Below, one piece after another: positions 8,296-16,409 of a stretch of DNA of 64,000 nucleotides (its first letter is position 1; each line of letters starts with the position of its first letter). The notes under the pieces were generated by a model that was not told the DNA's origin, did no database searches, and worked only from the letters and a program-made list of their open reading frames with translations. The translations under genes were made by a program, and so were the position numbers. Origin of the DNA: Neolewinella aquimaris (GTDB lineage: Bacteria > Bacteroidota > Bacteroidia > Chitinophagales > Saprospiraceae); contig NZ_JACIFF010000003.1 in NCBI RefSeq assembly GCF_014197245.1, forward strand, positions 322,077 to 386,076, written 5' to 3'.

Positions 8296-8905
8296 GCTCC
8301 GCACGGCAACGGCGCAACAGGAGGGCGGGTCCGCAGGTGCAAGGATAAGCATGGAAGAGCAAGCAATAAATCTGCGGTAAGCAAATTTCAAATTTCAAAT
8401 ATCCAATTTCAAATTTTGCTCCGCACGGCACACGCGTAACAGTAGGACGGGGCCGTAGGTGCAAGGAACGCACAGAGGAGCGGGCCAAAAATCCGCGTTA
8501 ATCTGCGAAGCAATCTACTTTAGGCGCAGCCGATCTGCGGTAAACAAATTTTAAATTTCAAATGGCCAATTTCAAATTTTGCTCCGCACGCTACAGGAAC
8601 CACAGTTAGACGGGGCCGCAGGTGCAATGAATACGGAGAAGAGCGGGCCAAAAATCCGCGTGAATCGTCGAAGCAATCTGCTTAGGCGCAGCCGATCTGC
8701 GGTAACAAATTTCAAATTTCAAATGGCCAATTTTAAATTTAGCTCCGCACGTCACACGCGTAACAGTAGGACGGGGCCGTAGGTGCAAGGAACGCACAGA
8801 GGAGCGGGCCAGAAATCCGCGTTAATCTGCGAAGCAATCTGCCCTAGGCGCAGCCGATCCGCGGTGGAAAATCTCAGAGACGAGCGCAGCGAGCATGTAA
8901 CAGCG
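8296..8905. repeat. Four-copy ~160-bp tandem repeat array between recF and dapD
   Basis: Units begin at GCTCCGCACG at 8296, 8418, 8581 and 8742. Spacings are 122, 163 and 161 bases, so the first copy is shortened. Each unit contains a GGACGGGGCCGTAGGTGCAA-like block, an AATCCGCGTTAATCTGCG block, a GCGCAGCCGATCTGCGG block and an AT-rich TTTCAAATTTCAAAT stretch. Short frames inside the units translate to near-identical peptides only because the DNA repeats. No coding, RNA or CRISPR identity is apparent. The flanking 8252-8295 and 8906-8945 hold only related AT-rich remnants. Confidence 0.85.
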
Positions 8906-8945
8906 GTAGCTAAATGGTACATGGTAAATTTGAAATTGTAAATTT

Positions 8946-9764
8946 TCACACCGCCACATCATGCTCCCGCAACGCCGCATTCAAACTCGTTTTCTTGTCC
9001 GTGCTTTCCTTCCGCTTACCGATGATCAACGCGCAACTTACCTGGTAATCGCCGGCGGGAAACGACTTGGTATAGCTGCCGGGAATGACCACTGACCGCT
9101 CGGGCACCTCACCACGGTAGGTGACGGGTTCGGAGCCGGTAACGTCAATGATCCGTGTGCTCTGAGTCAGAACGACATTGGCTCCCAGAACCGCTTCTTT
9201 CCGTACGCGTACCCCTTCCACGATGATGGAACGGGAGCCAATGAAGCAGTTGTCTTCGATAATTGTGGGAGTGGCCTGCAGGGGTTCGAGGACGCCTCCG
9301 ATACCGACGCCGCCGCTGAGGTGGACGTTGCGACCGATCTGCCCGCAACTGCCGACCGTGGCCCAGGTATCGACCATGGTGCCGCTACCGACCCAGGCAC
9401 CGATGTTGACGTAGCTGGGCATCATGATGACTCCGCTCTCTAGGTAGGCTCCGTAACGGGCGATGGCGTGGGGTACCACTCGCACTCCCTGACTGGCGTA
9501 GTCCCGCTTCAGCTCCATCTTGTCGTGAAACTCGAAGGGGCCCACCTCCACGGTTTCCATTTTGCGAATGGGGAAGTAGAGGACGACGGCCTTCTTTACC
9601 CAATCATTGACCATCCACTCACCGTCCGGACCGGGTTCGGCTACCCTCAACCTGCCCTTGTCGAGCTCCTCGATGACGGAGTTGATGGCTTCCTGGGTGC
9701 TTGACTCCTGGAGCAGGTCGCGGTTGTCCCAGGCGGATTCTATGGATTTGCGGAGGTCTTGCAT
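8946..9764 (-). CDS. dapD: 2,3,4,5-tetrahydropyridine-2,6-dicarboxylate N-succinyltransferase
   Basis: The enzyme transfers succinyl from succinyl-CoA to tetrahydrodipicolinate in the succinylase branch of diaminopimelate and lysine synthesis. From the ATG at 9764 the 272-residue length matches the family. The N-terminal helical part begins MQDLRKSIESAWDNR. It is followed by a left-handed beta-helix of hexapeptide repeats (about 100-230) containing the MMPSYVNIGAWVGSGTMVDT and GGVGIGGVLEPLQA stretches typical of DapD. An in-frame extension upstream to 9863 has no family character. No other dap gene is in the window. Confidence 0.96.
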   Translation of the reverse strand: MQDLRKSIESAWDNRDLLQESSTQEAINSVIEELDKGRLRVAEPGPDGEWMVNDWVKKAVVLYFPIRKMETVEVGPFEFHDKMELKRDYASQGVRVVPHAIARYGAYLESGVIMMPSYVNIGAWVGSGTMVDTWATVGSCGQIGRNVHLSGGVGIGGVLEPLQATPTIIEDNCFIGSRSIIVEGVRVRKEAVLGANVVLTQSTRIIDVTGSEPVTYRGEVPERSVVIPGSYTKSFPAGDYQVSCALIIGKRKESTDKKTSLNAALREHDVAV

Positions 9765-9880
9765 CTTTATACTGTTCTGGTGTAGCTGGTAAGCCCGCAA
9801 AGATGGGGAAAGTCGGGACAACGCGGGGAATTCCAAGCAGTGGCCTATCTTAAAGGAGCACACCTGAATGAATCCATTTC

Positions 9881-12757
9881 ATGACTACCGCATACCGGAC
9901 CTTGTTGGCAGTTTTACTCATTGGTCTGCTGCCGTGGTCGCTGACCGCCCAGGTAACCAGTGTCCCCGCCCTTCGTGATTCCGCCCGTAGGGTAAATTTG
10001 ACGCAGGGGATTCAGTATTTGAATACAGCGGACTATGCACGGGCTGGGGAGTTGTTGACGACTGTTCCCTATGACGGAGCGGGCCGAATGATCGTAGATA
10101 GTCTCTCTGGCCTAGCCCTGCATAAACTGGGCGTATTGGCCTTTAGTGAGGCAGAGGATTCCCTATCTGCCCACTGGTTTCAGGAGGCCATTGGGGTGAG
10201 GGATAGCATCTATGCCGGTCCCCACAACGATCGCGCCCATTCGCGGGGTGGGCTGGCAGACCCCTTATCCTACCTGGGGCGGTTGGATGAAGCCATGGAC
10301 GTAATCCGTGAAGCCGTTGCTATTTATGAATCCGTCGCGGACGTAGACAGCCTCAACTTGCTCCGAAGCCTCAATACCCTGAGTAATGTAGCCCAGCAGC
10401 GTAGAAACTTTCAGCTTGCACTGAGTGCCAGCTACCGGGCACTCACTTTGCTCGACGGAATGCACGGAATCTCCCCCGACGATGCGTTTTATACCTGCTA
10501 TAATGCATCCATCGTACAGCTCCGGCTGGACAAGCTGAACCAAGCGCTCGTAAATGCCAGGCGTTCCCTGACGTACGCTTCCCTTACGAAGTACGACGAG
10601 GCCGCCAATACCGCCAGCGCATACAACCAACTGGCCATCACTCAACGGGAGCTCGGCGATGAAGAAGCGAGTTTTCATAGTCTGACGAAGGGTGTAGAAG
10701 TTCTCGTGGCCAGCAATCCGGAGTCCTACATTCTAGGCTACCTGTACCTTAACCTGGCAGAGTATCACGGGGGGAAGGGCAATGCCGCTAAGGGTGATGT
10801 ATTCGACGGTCGGGCCCGGAAGGTTTTTGATGATTCCGGTATGCTGCGGGAATACGCCATCGTAGACAAGTACCCCCGGGCGCTCCACGCAATGGGGCGT
10901 AGCGAACAGGCCATCGCCCTGATTAACCAGAAACTCGGCTACCTGGGCACCTCGCCGGGCGATACGGTGGGGCGGTGGGCGATCAATCATCCCGGCGATA
11001 TCGTGCCGATGATCGATCTGCTCTCGGCGCGGGCGGAATTCCTGACCGCCCTGAACAAAGGCAATGCGGCACTGAAGGATTACAATACGGTACTTTCACT
11101 GCAGGACCACCTCCGCTCACGGGTCAGCGACTTCGATAGCCGTAGTTATTTGAGTAAGAACCTCCGCCCCTTCTTCGATAATGCCATCGCGCTCCACTAC
11201 CGAGCGTACTGCAATACCCAGGATACGGCGCACCTCTGGGAAGCTTTTGCTCTTAGCGAACGCGCCCGCTCCTACAGTCTGCTGGCCAACCTGCGCTCCG
11301 CCGGTCAACGAACAGTGGAGGAACAACGACTGAACGAGCGTATAGCTGCCCTGGAACGGCGGGTGGCGGAGGGGGAAACGGCGCAGCGCGACGTGCTTGC
11401 CGAAGCTCGGATTCAGTTGGACCTGCTGCGCGAAAGCAGCGAGTCCACTCCGCCACAGCCCTTTGTCCTGGATCGCGGAGTCCTTACCGAATACATAAAA
11501 CGCAACGAGTGTACCCTGCTGGAATATCACCTGGGCAGCTCACTTGGCCTCGTGTTCGTCGTTACTCCCGACGGCCGGCTAAGTGTTTATCCCATTGAGG
11601 GGGCCGCGGACCTTAATGCGGAGATCAACCGGTGGCGGGAGAGTATTGCGGAGGGGGAGTACCGCCGCAAAAGCCTTCGGCCCGTTGCCGTACAGGATTC
11701 CCTCGACCGCCAATTTCTGGAGCAGGGGCTTAGGCTTACCCACCAATTGATACCGCCTCCCGTGCTCAATTCACTGCACCTGCGGCCCCGCCTGTGCATT
11801 GTGCCGGACGGTGGCCTTAATTACCTGCCGTTCGCGGCCTTACCGCTGGAAGCCGCCCCCCTACCGCTCGATTACCATACGGTGAAGTACCTGCAGGGCA
11901 AGACTGACGTGCACTACGCCTATAGTGCGGGCTTCGTGCTGGAAGTGGCGCAGCGCCCGGCGCGGACTTATGAAGAGGACCTGCTTGCTTTTGCTCCGAC
12001 GTTTCGGCCGGGTCGGGGAACCCTACACCCCCTGGCCAACAACAAGGACGAGGTGAGCCAGATCGCCAAATTGGTGGCACGTACAACCGCTTTTTACGGC
12101 CGGGAAGCCAACCGCGACAACTTTCTGGCTTCGCTGGGGCGTGCCCGGATGCTGCACTTGTCGAGTCACGGGAGCGTTCATCCGGGCAACCCGAATCTGA
12201 GCTACGTGGCCTTTAGCCAACTGGGCGACAGCATCGACCGGGCGGAAATGCTCTACTTCAATGACCTGCGCAATTTGCCCCTGGACAATGAATTGACGGT
12301 ACTCTCGGCCTGTGAAACTTCCCTGGGAGAACTGGCGGCCGGGGAAACGACGATGAGTTTTGCCAGTGCCCTGGCCAGTGCCGGAGCGCGTAGTACGCTC
12401 ACTACCCTATGGGAGGTCGACGACCGGGCGACTAAGGGGCTGATCGTAGACTTTTACCGCCGATTGGTGAATGGAGAGGGGCGGGCTACCGCTCTAAACC
12501 ACGCGCAGGCCGATCATCGCTCCTCGCCGGACTACGCCCACCCGTACTACTGGTCGGGGGTAGTGCTTTACGGTGATCCGGGACCCATTGTGCTGACCGA
12601 CAGCTGGTCAGTGGGTGCAGTACCCGTGGTGGGATGGGGCATAGGTGGGGTACTGGCGTTGCTTGTTGCGGGCTTGTTACTGTTCAGGCTCCGGGGGGGC
12701 GATTATTCCGCCCGGCGGGACAGGCCGGACAGCTTGGTTGACAATCGTTCCCAGTGA
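9881..12757 (+). CDS. Secreted TPR-CHAT domain protease-like protein with C-terminal membrane anchor
   Basis: The 958-residue protein has a signal peptide ending near TAQ (residue 23), then a tetratricopeptide-like helical region (about 35-420) and a coiled segment near 470-510. A CHAT caspase-like peptidase domain covers about 640-905. The catalytic histidine is in HLSSHGS near 763 and the cysteine in LSACETSLGELAAGE near 811, both intact. A C-terminal hydrophobic segment (VGWGIGGVLALLVAGLLLF) followed by arginines suggests membrane anchoring, so the peptidase would face the periplasm. Targets are unknown. The last 55 bases overlap the convergent gene at 12703-13281. The family is certain; the localisation is inferred. 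Confidence 0.9.
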   Translation: MTTAYRTLLAVLLIGLLPWSLTAQVTSVPALRDSARRVNLTQGIQYLNTADYARAGELLTTVPYDGAGRMIVDSLSGLALHKLGVLAFSEAEDSLSAHWFQEAIGVRDSIYAGPHNDRAHSRGGLADPLSYLGRLDEAMDVIREAVAIYESVADVDSLNLLRSLNTLSNVAQQRRNFQLALSASYRALTLLDGMHGISPDDAFYTCYNASIVQLRLDKLNQALVNARRSLTYASLTKYDEAANTASAYNQLAITQRELGDEEASFHSLTKGVEVLVASNPESYILGYLYLNLAEYHGGKGNAAKGDVFDGRARKVFDDSGMLREYAIVDKYPRALHAMGRSEQAIALINQKLGYLGTSPGDTVGRWAINHPGDIVPMIDLLSARAEFLTALNKGNAALKDYNTVLSLQDHLRSRVSDFDSRSYLSKNLRPFFDNAIALHYRAYCNTQDTAHLWEAFALSERARSYSLLANLRSAGQRTVEEQRLNERIAALERRVAEGETAQRDVLAEARIQLDLLRESSESTPPQPFVLDRGVLTEYIKRNECTLLEYHLGSSLGLVFVVTPDGRLSVYPIEGAADLNAEINRWRESIAEGEYRRKSLRPVAVQDSLDRQFLEQGLRLTHQLIPPPVLNSLHLRPRLCIVPDGGLNYLPFAALPLEAAPLPLDYHTVKYLQGKTDVHYAYSAGFVLEVAQRPARTYEEDLLAFAPTFRPGRGTLHPLANNKDEVSQIAKLVARTTAFYGREANRDNFLASLGRARMLHLSSHGSVHPGNPNLSYVAFSQLGDSIDRAEMLYFNDLRNLPLDNELTVLSACETSLGELAAGETTMSFASALASAGARSTLTTLWEVDDRATKGLIVDFYRRLVNGEGRATALNHAQADHRSSPDYAHPYYWSGVVLYGDPGPIVLTDSWSVGAVPVVGWGIGGVLALLVAGLLLFRLRGGDYSARRDRPDSLVDNRSQ

Positions 12758-13281
12758 CCGGGGAAGAAAAAGGCACGGAGTAGCCTAACGGTACGTCCGT
12801 TCTCCGATTGTACCGTAATTGAGCGATCGTCCTGCTCCACGGCAGTAATGTCGAAAAGGGGAAATTCGACGGGGGAACGGAAGCCCGTTTTTGCCCGTAG
12901 GGTGAGGTTGTCAATTCGGATCCGGAACAGGTTGCGCACCGCGAATGCCAGGAATACGGGAAGCAGGAGGAGGGTCGACGGTCCGGGGTCCTGCCCCGTG
13001 AACAGGAGGTAGATCAGGTAGGTCGGCATGCCGACCACGCTGAGCAGGAGAATGAACAGTGAAGCATTGCGCATGGGGAAGAGCACCCCGGAGCGGAAGT
13101 CGCGCCACAGCAGCCAGAGCTCTATAGCCAAACTGGCGGTGACCAGTCCGGCGACGACCCAGGCGAGGCTGAATCCCCACTCCGGCATACGGCCGGGCAG
13201 GAAGCGGTAAGCGGCGATGACGAACATTACCAGCAGGATGCTTCCAACGTTGGCGATCAGTTGGTACGGCGGGGTTTTCAT
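12703..13281 (-). CDS. Small membrane protein with C-terminal PH-like beta domain, function unknown
   Basis: This 192-residue protein has about four transmembrane segments in residues 8-125. A soluble strand-rich tail (from about RIDNLTLRAKTG to the end) looks like the membrane-adjacent PH-like domains of bacterial proteins. Its ATG overlaps the upstream isomerase stop as ATGA (13278-13281), so translation is probably coupled to that gene. Its 3' end runs 55 bases into the convergent CHAT gene. I do not recognise a named family. It could be a modulator of envelope enzymes, but nothing proves this. Confidence 0.7.
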   Translation of the reverse strand: MKTPPYQLIANVGSILLVMFVIAAYRFLPGRMPEWGFSLAWVVAGLVTASLAIELWLLWRDFRSGVLFPMRNASLFILLLSVVGMPTYLIYLLFTGQDPGPSTLLLLPVFLAFAVRNLFRIRIDNLTLRAKTGFRSPVEFPLFDITAVEQDDRSITVQSENGRTVRLLRAFFFPGHWERLSTKLSGLSRRAE

Positions 13282-14156
13282 ACCTCGCAGATGCGCAATC
13301 CTTCTTCCAGCGCTTTGATTTTGTCGTCGTAGGTGGGAATGAATTCCTGGGCTACGTAGCCGGTAAATCCGGTTTCGTGGATCGCCCGGATGATGGCCGG
13401 GTAGTTGAGTTCCTGGCTGTCGTTGATCTCGTGGCGGCCCGGTACTCCACCGGTGTGGTAGTGCCCGATGTAGGGGTGATATTTTTCGATGGTCGCGATG
13501 ATGTCTCCCTCCATAATTTGCATATGGTAGATGTCGTAAAGCAGTTTGAAGCGGTCGGATCCGATCATTTCGGCCAGCGCGGCGCCCCACTGGGTACGGT
13601 CGCACATGTAGTCGGGGTGGTTGACCTTGCTGTTGAGCAGCTCCATCTGGAGGGTTACGCCGGCTTCTTCCGCGAGTTTCACCATGGGTTTTAGTCCGAC
13701 GGCGCAGTTGATCATGCCGTCGTAATCGCTCATGCCGCGCCGGTTACCGCTCATCACGATCATGCTGGGGATGCCGTGATCGGCTGCGTCGCGAATGGCC
13801 TTGGTGTAGTTTGCCTGCAGGGTTTCGTGGTTGGCGGGATTGTTCCAGCCCTGGTCGATACTGAACTCCTTGAGGGTGCCCATGGCGCAGGTCATGCCGT
13901 GTGCTTTCAGGATGGGCCATTGATCGACGGTAGTAAGCTCGATACTTTTGAGGCCGACGTCGCCGCCGCGTTCACAGAGCTCTTCGAGGGTCATGCCATT
14001 GTAGCACCAGAAGCAAGCGCTGTGATTGGTGGTAGCGGTCCCGGCGGTGGTCCCAGCGACAGTATTAGTGGCGGCATCGGTAGCGGCGATGGCCCGCCCC
14101 ATGGCGAGGGTACCAAGACCGAGGGCAGTATTCTTAAGGACTTTGCGGCGATTCAT
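13278..14156 (-). CDS. Tat-exported sugar isomerase/epimerase, hydroxypyruvate isomerase-like TIM barrel
   Basis: The 292-residue product begins MNRRKVLKNTALGLG, a twin-arginine-like signal with a hydrophobic core. It continues into an AP-endonuclease-2/xylose-isomerase-like TIM barrel. Likely metal ligands are in MELLNSKVNHPDY (Glu) and LLYDIYHMQIMEGD (Asp and His), then HTGGVPGRHEIND and YVAQEFIP (Glu). This resembles hydroxypyruvate isomerase-like proteins; the true substrate is unknown. The ATG at 14156 was preferred over one 14 codons upstream because it places RR at the N-terminus. It shares an ATGA junction with the downstream membrane protein. Confidence 0.85.
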   Translation of the reverse strand: MNRRKVLKNTALGLGTLAMGRAIAATDAATNTVAGTTAGTATTNHSACFWCYNGMTLEELCERGGDVGLKSIELTTVDQWPILKAHGMTCAMGTLKEFSIDQGWNNPANHETLQANYTKAIRDAADHGIPSMIVMSGNRRGMSDYDGMINCAVGLKPMVKLAEEAGVTLQMELLNSKVNHPDYMCDRTQWGAALAEMIGSDRFKLLYDIYHMQIMEGDIIATIEKYHPYIGHYHTGGVPGRHEINDSQELNYPAIIRAIHETGFTGYVAQEFIPTYDDKIKALEEGLRICEV

Positions 14157-14436
14157 TAGGCTAAAATTGGATTGTAATGGATTGACAAGATAATGCAATT
14201 ATCGGCGCTATAGGCAGGTCGGAGGACGGGCAGGTGGCAAAAAGAAGTGTGAGGCGTAACAAAATGGGGACTAAATTAGTAACGCACAATTGGTGTGGCG
14301 TATTAACAGTGCAGGGCGCGCTTCCGTGCGTAGCATCAGCCGGTACCTCGTTATCCTTTTTTTACACTTCCTATTTTCTGTCATACCTGCAGGTAAGCCG
14401 AAGCAACGTAGAACACTCAATTTAACGTTTACACAC

Positions 14437-16236
14437 ATGAAACCACCCAAGCACACTCTTCGCTGGATCGGCGCCGGTCTAGTTGCTGTCGGAATATGGC
14501 TCAAGCGACGCCAAAAGCAGGATTTACGGGCAAGCCCGTCCGTATTGCGGCCCAGTCATCCCGATAAACCCGAACCCGAATTGCTGCGCTTTGACCGCCT
14601 CCAGGATCGCGTGGTTTACTCCGAAGACGACCTGTCCGGACTTAAAGAAGACTGTAGTTCCGAAGGGAACTACCGGATCGCGCGACTGAAGGGCATAGCC
14701 GGAAATTCCTTTACCCTCCACGTGTACAACGGCTCTCCGGCCACGCTCCAGCTGCGGGTGTACGGGCGATCCGATGATGGAGTGAAGCCACTGACGGAAT
14801 GTATTGAAATCCGGGAGGTGGTCAAGAAAGTGAAGGTAGACGGGGGCCTGCCGGGGGGTGGTGAGTACATCATCCGGTTCAGTCTGGCGGATAATCCCGA
14901 GGAAAAATTCGATCCGGCGGATTTCGTCGCCCTGGCCGTTTACGAGCGCGAGCCCCCGGCTCAGCCCGGCATCCGTTATCGGGCCCTAGGTAATCAGCCA
15001 ACGGACGGCCCCCGAACGGTGCTATCCTTTAGCCACAATCGAAAGTCGTTCCAGCGCATCTTACTCAGCAGTTGCGAGGCAGACGGAGAATACCTGCGAA
15101 AATGGGCGGGCAGAACGGGGCTCGAGGAAGCGGAAGCGTATTTTGGTCCGCTGGGCAGTGTCGTTGTGCTCGGAATTCCTCCTGGTCTGGATCCCAATAC
15201 GACCGGCGGTGCAGCGGCCCGGGTCCGACCGCAGAAGGATACGATCGACGCGACTGCCGAGCCCGATTACATCGTCAATGCAAGACACCCGGACGACCCT
15301 ACTAATAGGGAAGGCGACGTGGATAAGTCCCCCACCGGACCCCGGGGAGACAGCGAACCGGTCTTTCGGCCGCACACGAAGTTTGATCGGGACCGGACGC
15401 CCATTGTTGTTTCCGTCGTCGATGGGGGGGTGGATTACTCGGTTCACAACCGCAATCACTGGGAGCCCAGCCGGTACGATCGGCCCCTGGAATCGGAATT
15501 TGTGAAGACCGGCGGATTAGGATACGACTTCATCGGTAAGGACAAGGAGCCCCAGGACGAAGCTCCCCACGGTACCTACGTGGCCGGTGCCATTATCGGT
15601 GGCTACCGTGCCGAGGCTCCCCTAAAGATGGTACACTTCAAGATCTTCGGCGAGGAGGCCATCTCTTCCTACTTCGGGGCCCTGGTGGGCATCTTTGAAG
15701 CGGCGACCGTAAAGAGTACCATTATTAACATGAGCTGGGGCATGTACGCCGAAAAGGCACCCCCGGCCCTTCAGTGTGCCCTGGAAGCGGCCGTGAAGCA
15801 AGGCTGCTACCTGGTCGCTTCCGCCGGTAACGACACGACCAACATCGACAAAACGCCCCAGTGGCCCGCCGGCTTCTCAACGGTTTCTACCTTCAAAAAG
15901 CACCTGATCACCACGGCAGCTTACCACTACGACGGCAAGCCCACCGCCGATGCCGTACGGCTCAGCAAATTTTCGAACTACGGTCCCCGGCGGGTTACGG
16001 TTGCCGCCTATGAGACCACCCGGGTTCCGGAATTCAACTCCGGAGATACCACTTTCCCACTGGGTACATCGATCTCGGCACCCATCGTGACGGCTAGGCT
16101 GGCTCAGTTCCTGGCGGACAATCCGGGGGCTACGCTGTCTGATTTCGCCGGGCTTTACGAGCGCGCGCCGTCGCTGAGTAGTTCGGTTGCCGGACAGGCC
16201 TACTTGCCGATGAATCAGGGCGAGACGGTGGGATGA
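14437..16236 (+). CDS. Subtilisin-like serine peptidase (S8 family) with N-terminal membrane anchor
   Basis: From the ATG at 14437 the protein has 599 residues. A hydrophobic segment at about 8-24 (WIGAGLVAVGIWL) followed by KRRQK looks like a signal anchor rather than a cleaved signal. Residues about 50-300 form a long N-terminal region of unknown fold. The S8 domain has a complete triad: Asp near 329 in VVDGGVD, His near 378 in PHGTYVAG and Ser near 545 in GTSISAP. The oxyanion asparagine is in ASAGND. The frame is open upstream to 14290, but the anchor fits this start best. No immunity or substrate gene is adjacent. Confidence 0.87.
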   Translation: MKPPKHTLRWIGAGLVAVGIWLKRRQKQDLRASPSVLRPSHPDKPEPELLRFDRLQDRVVYSEDDLSGLKEDCSSEGNYRIARLKGIAGNSFTLHVYNGSPATLQLRVYGRSDDGVKPLTECIEIREVVKKVKVDGGLPGGGEYIIRFSLADNPEEKFDPADFVALAVYEREPPAQPGIRYRALGNQPTDGPRTVLSFSHNRKSFQRILLSSCEADGEYLRKWAGRTGLEEAEAYFGPLGSVVVLGIPPGLDPNTTGGAAARVRPQKDTIDATAEPDYIVNARHPDDPTNREGDVDKSPTGPRGDSEPVFRPHTKFDRDRTPIVVSVVDGGVDYSVHNRNHWEPSRYDRPLESEFVKTGGLGYDFIGKDKEPQDEAPHGTYVAGAIIGGYRAEAPLKMVHFKIFGEEAISSYFGALVGIFEAATVKSTIINMSWGMYAEKAPPALQCALEAAVKQGCYLVASAGNDTTNIDKTPQWPAGFSTVSTFKKHLITTAAYHYDGKPTADAVRLSKFSNYGPRRVTVAAYETTRVPEFNSGDTTFPLGTSISAPIVTARLAQFLADNPGATLSDFAGLYERAPSLSSSVAGQAYLPMNQGETVG

Positions 16237-16409
16237 GGAAAACGCGCGCGTAGGGCGGAGAAATTTATAATATCGGCCCGGATGTCGATGTCGACGTTTT
16301 ACACGTTAGTACTTTGTCGTCCTACTGGCCGGACCGTATCTTCGTACAGCAAAAGGTTGGCGATGGACCGAACGTAGCCTTTTCGACACTATAATGTGGA
16401 TGCCGGGCA

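Noticed and set aside
8296-8905. CRISPR array
   Set aside because: The repeat unit is about 160 bases, copies are diverged, no unique spacers of constant size exist and no cas gene is near.
5696-9764. Chromosomal origin near ssb, DUF721 and recF
   Set aside because: No dnaA or dnaN gene and no clear TTATCCACA-type DnaA boxes were found; the AT-rich stretch alone is not enough.
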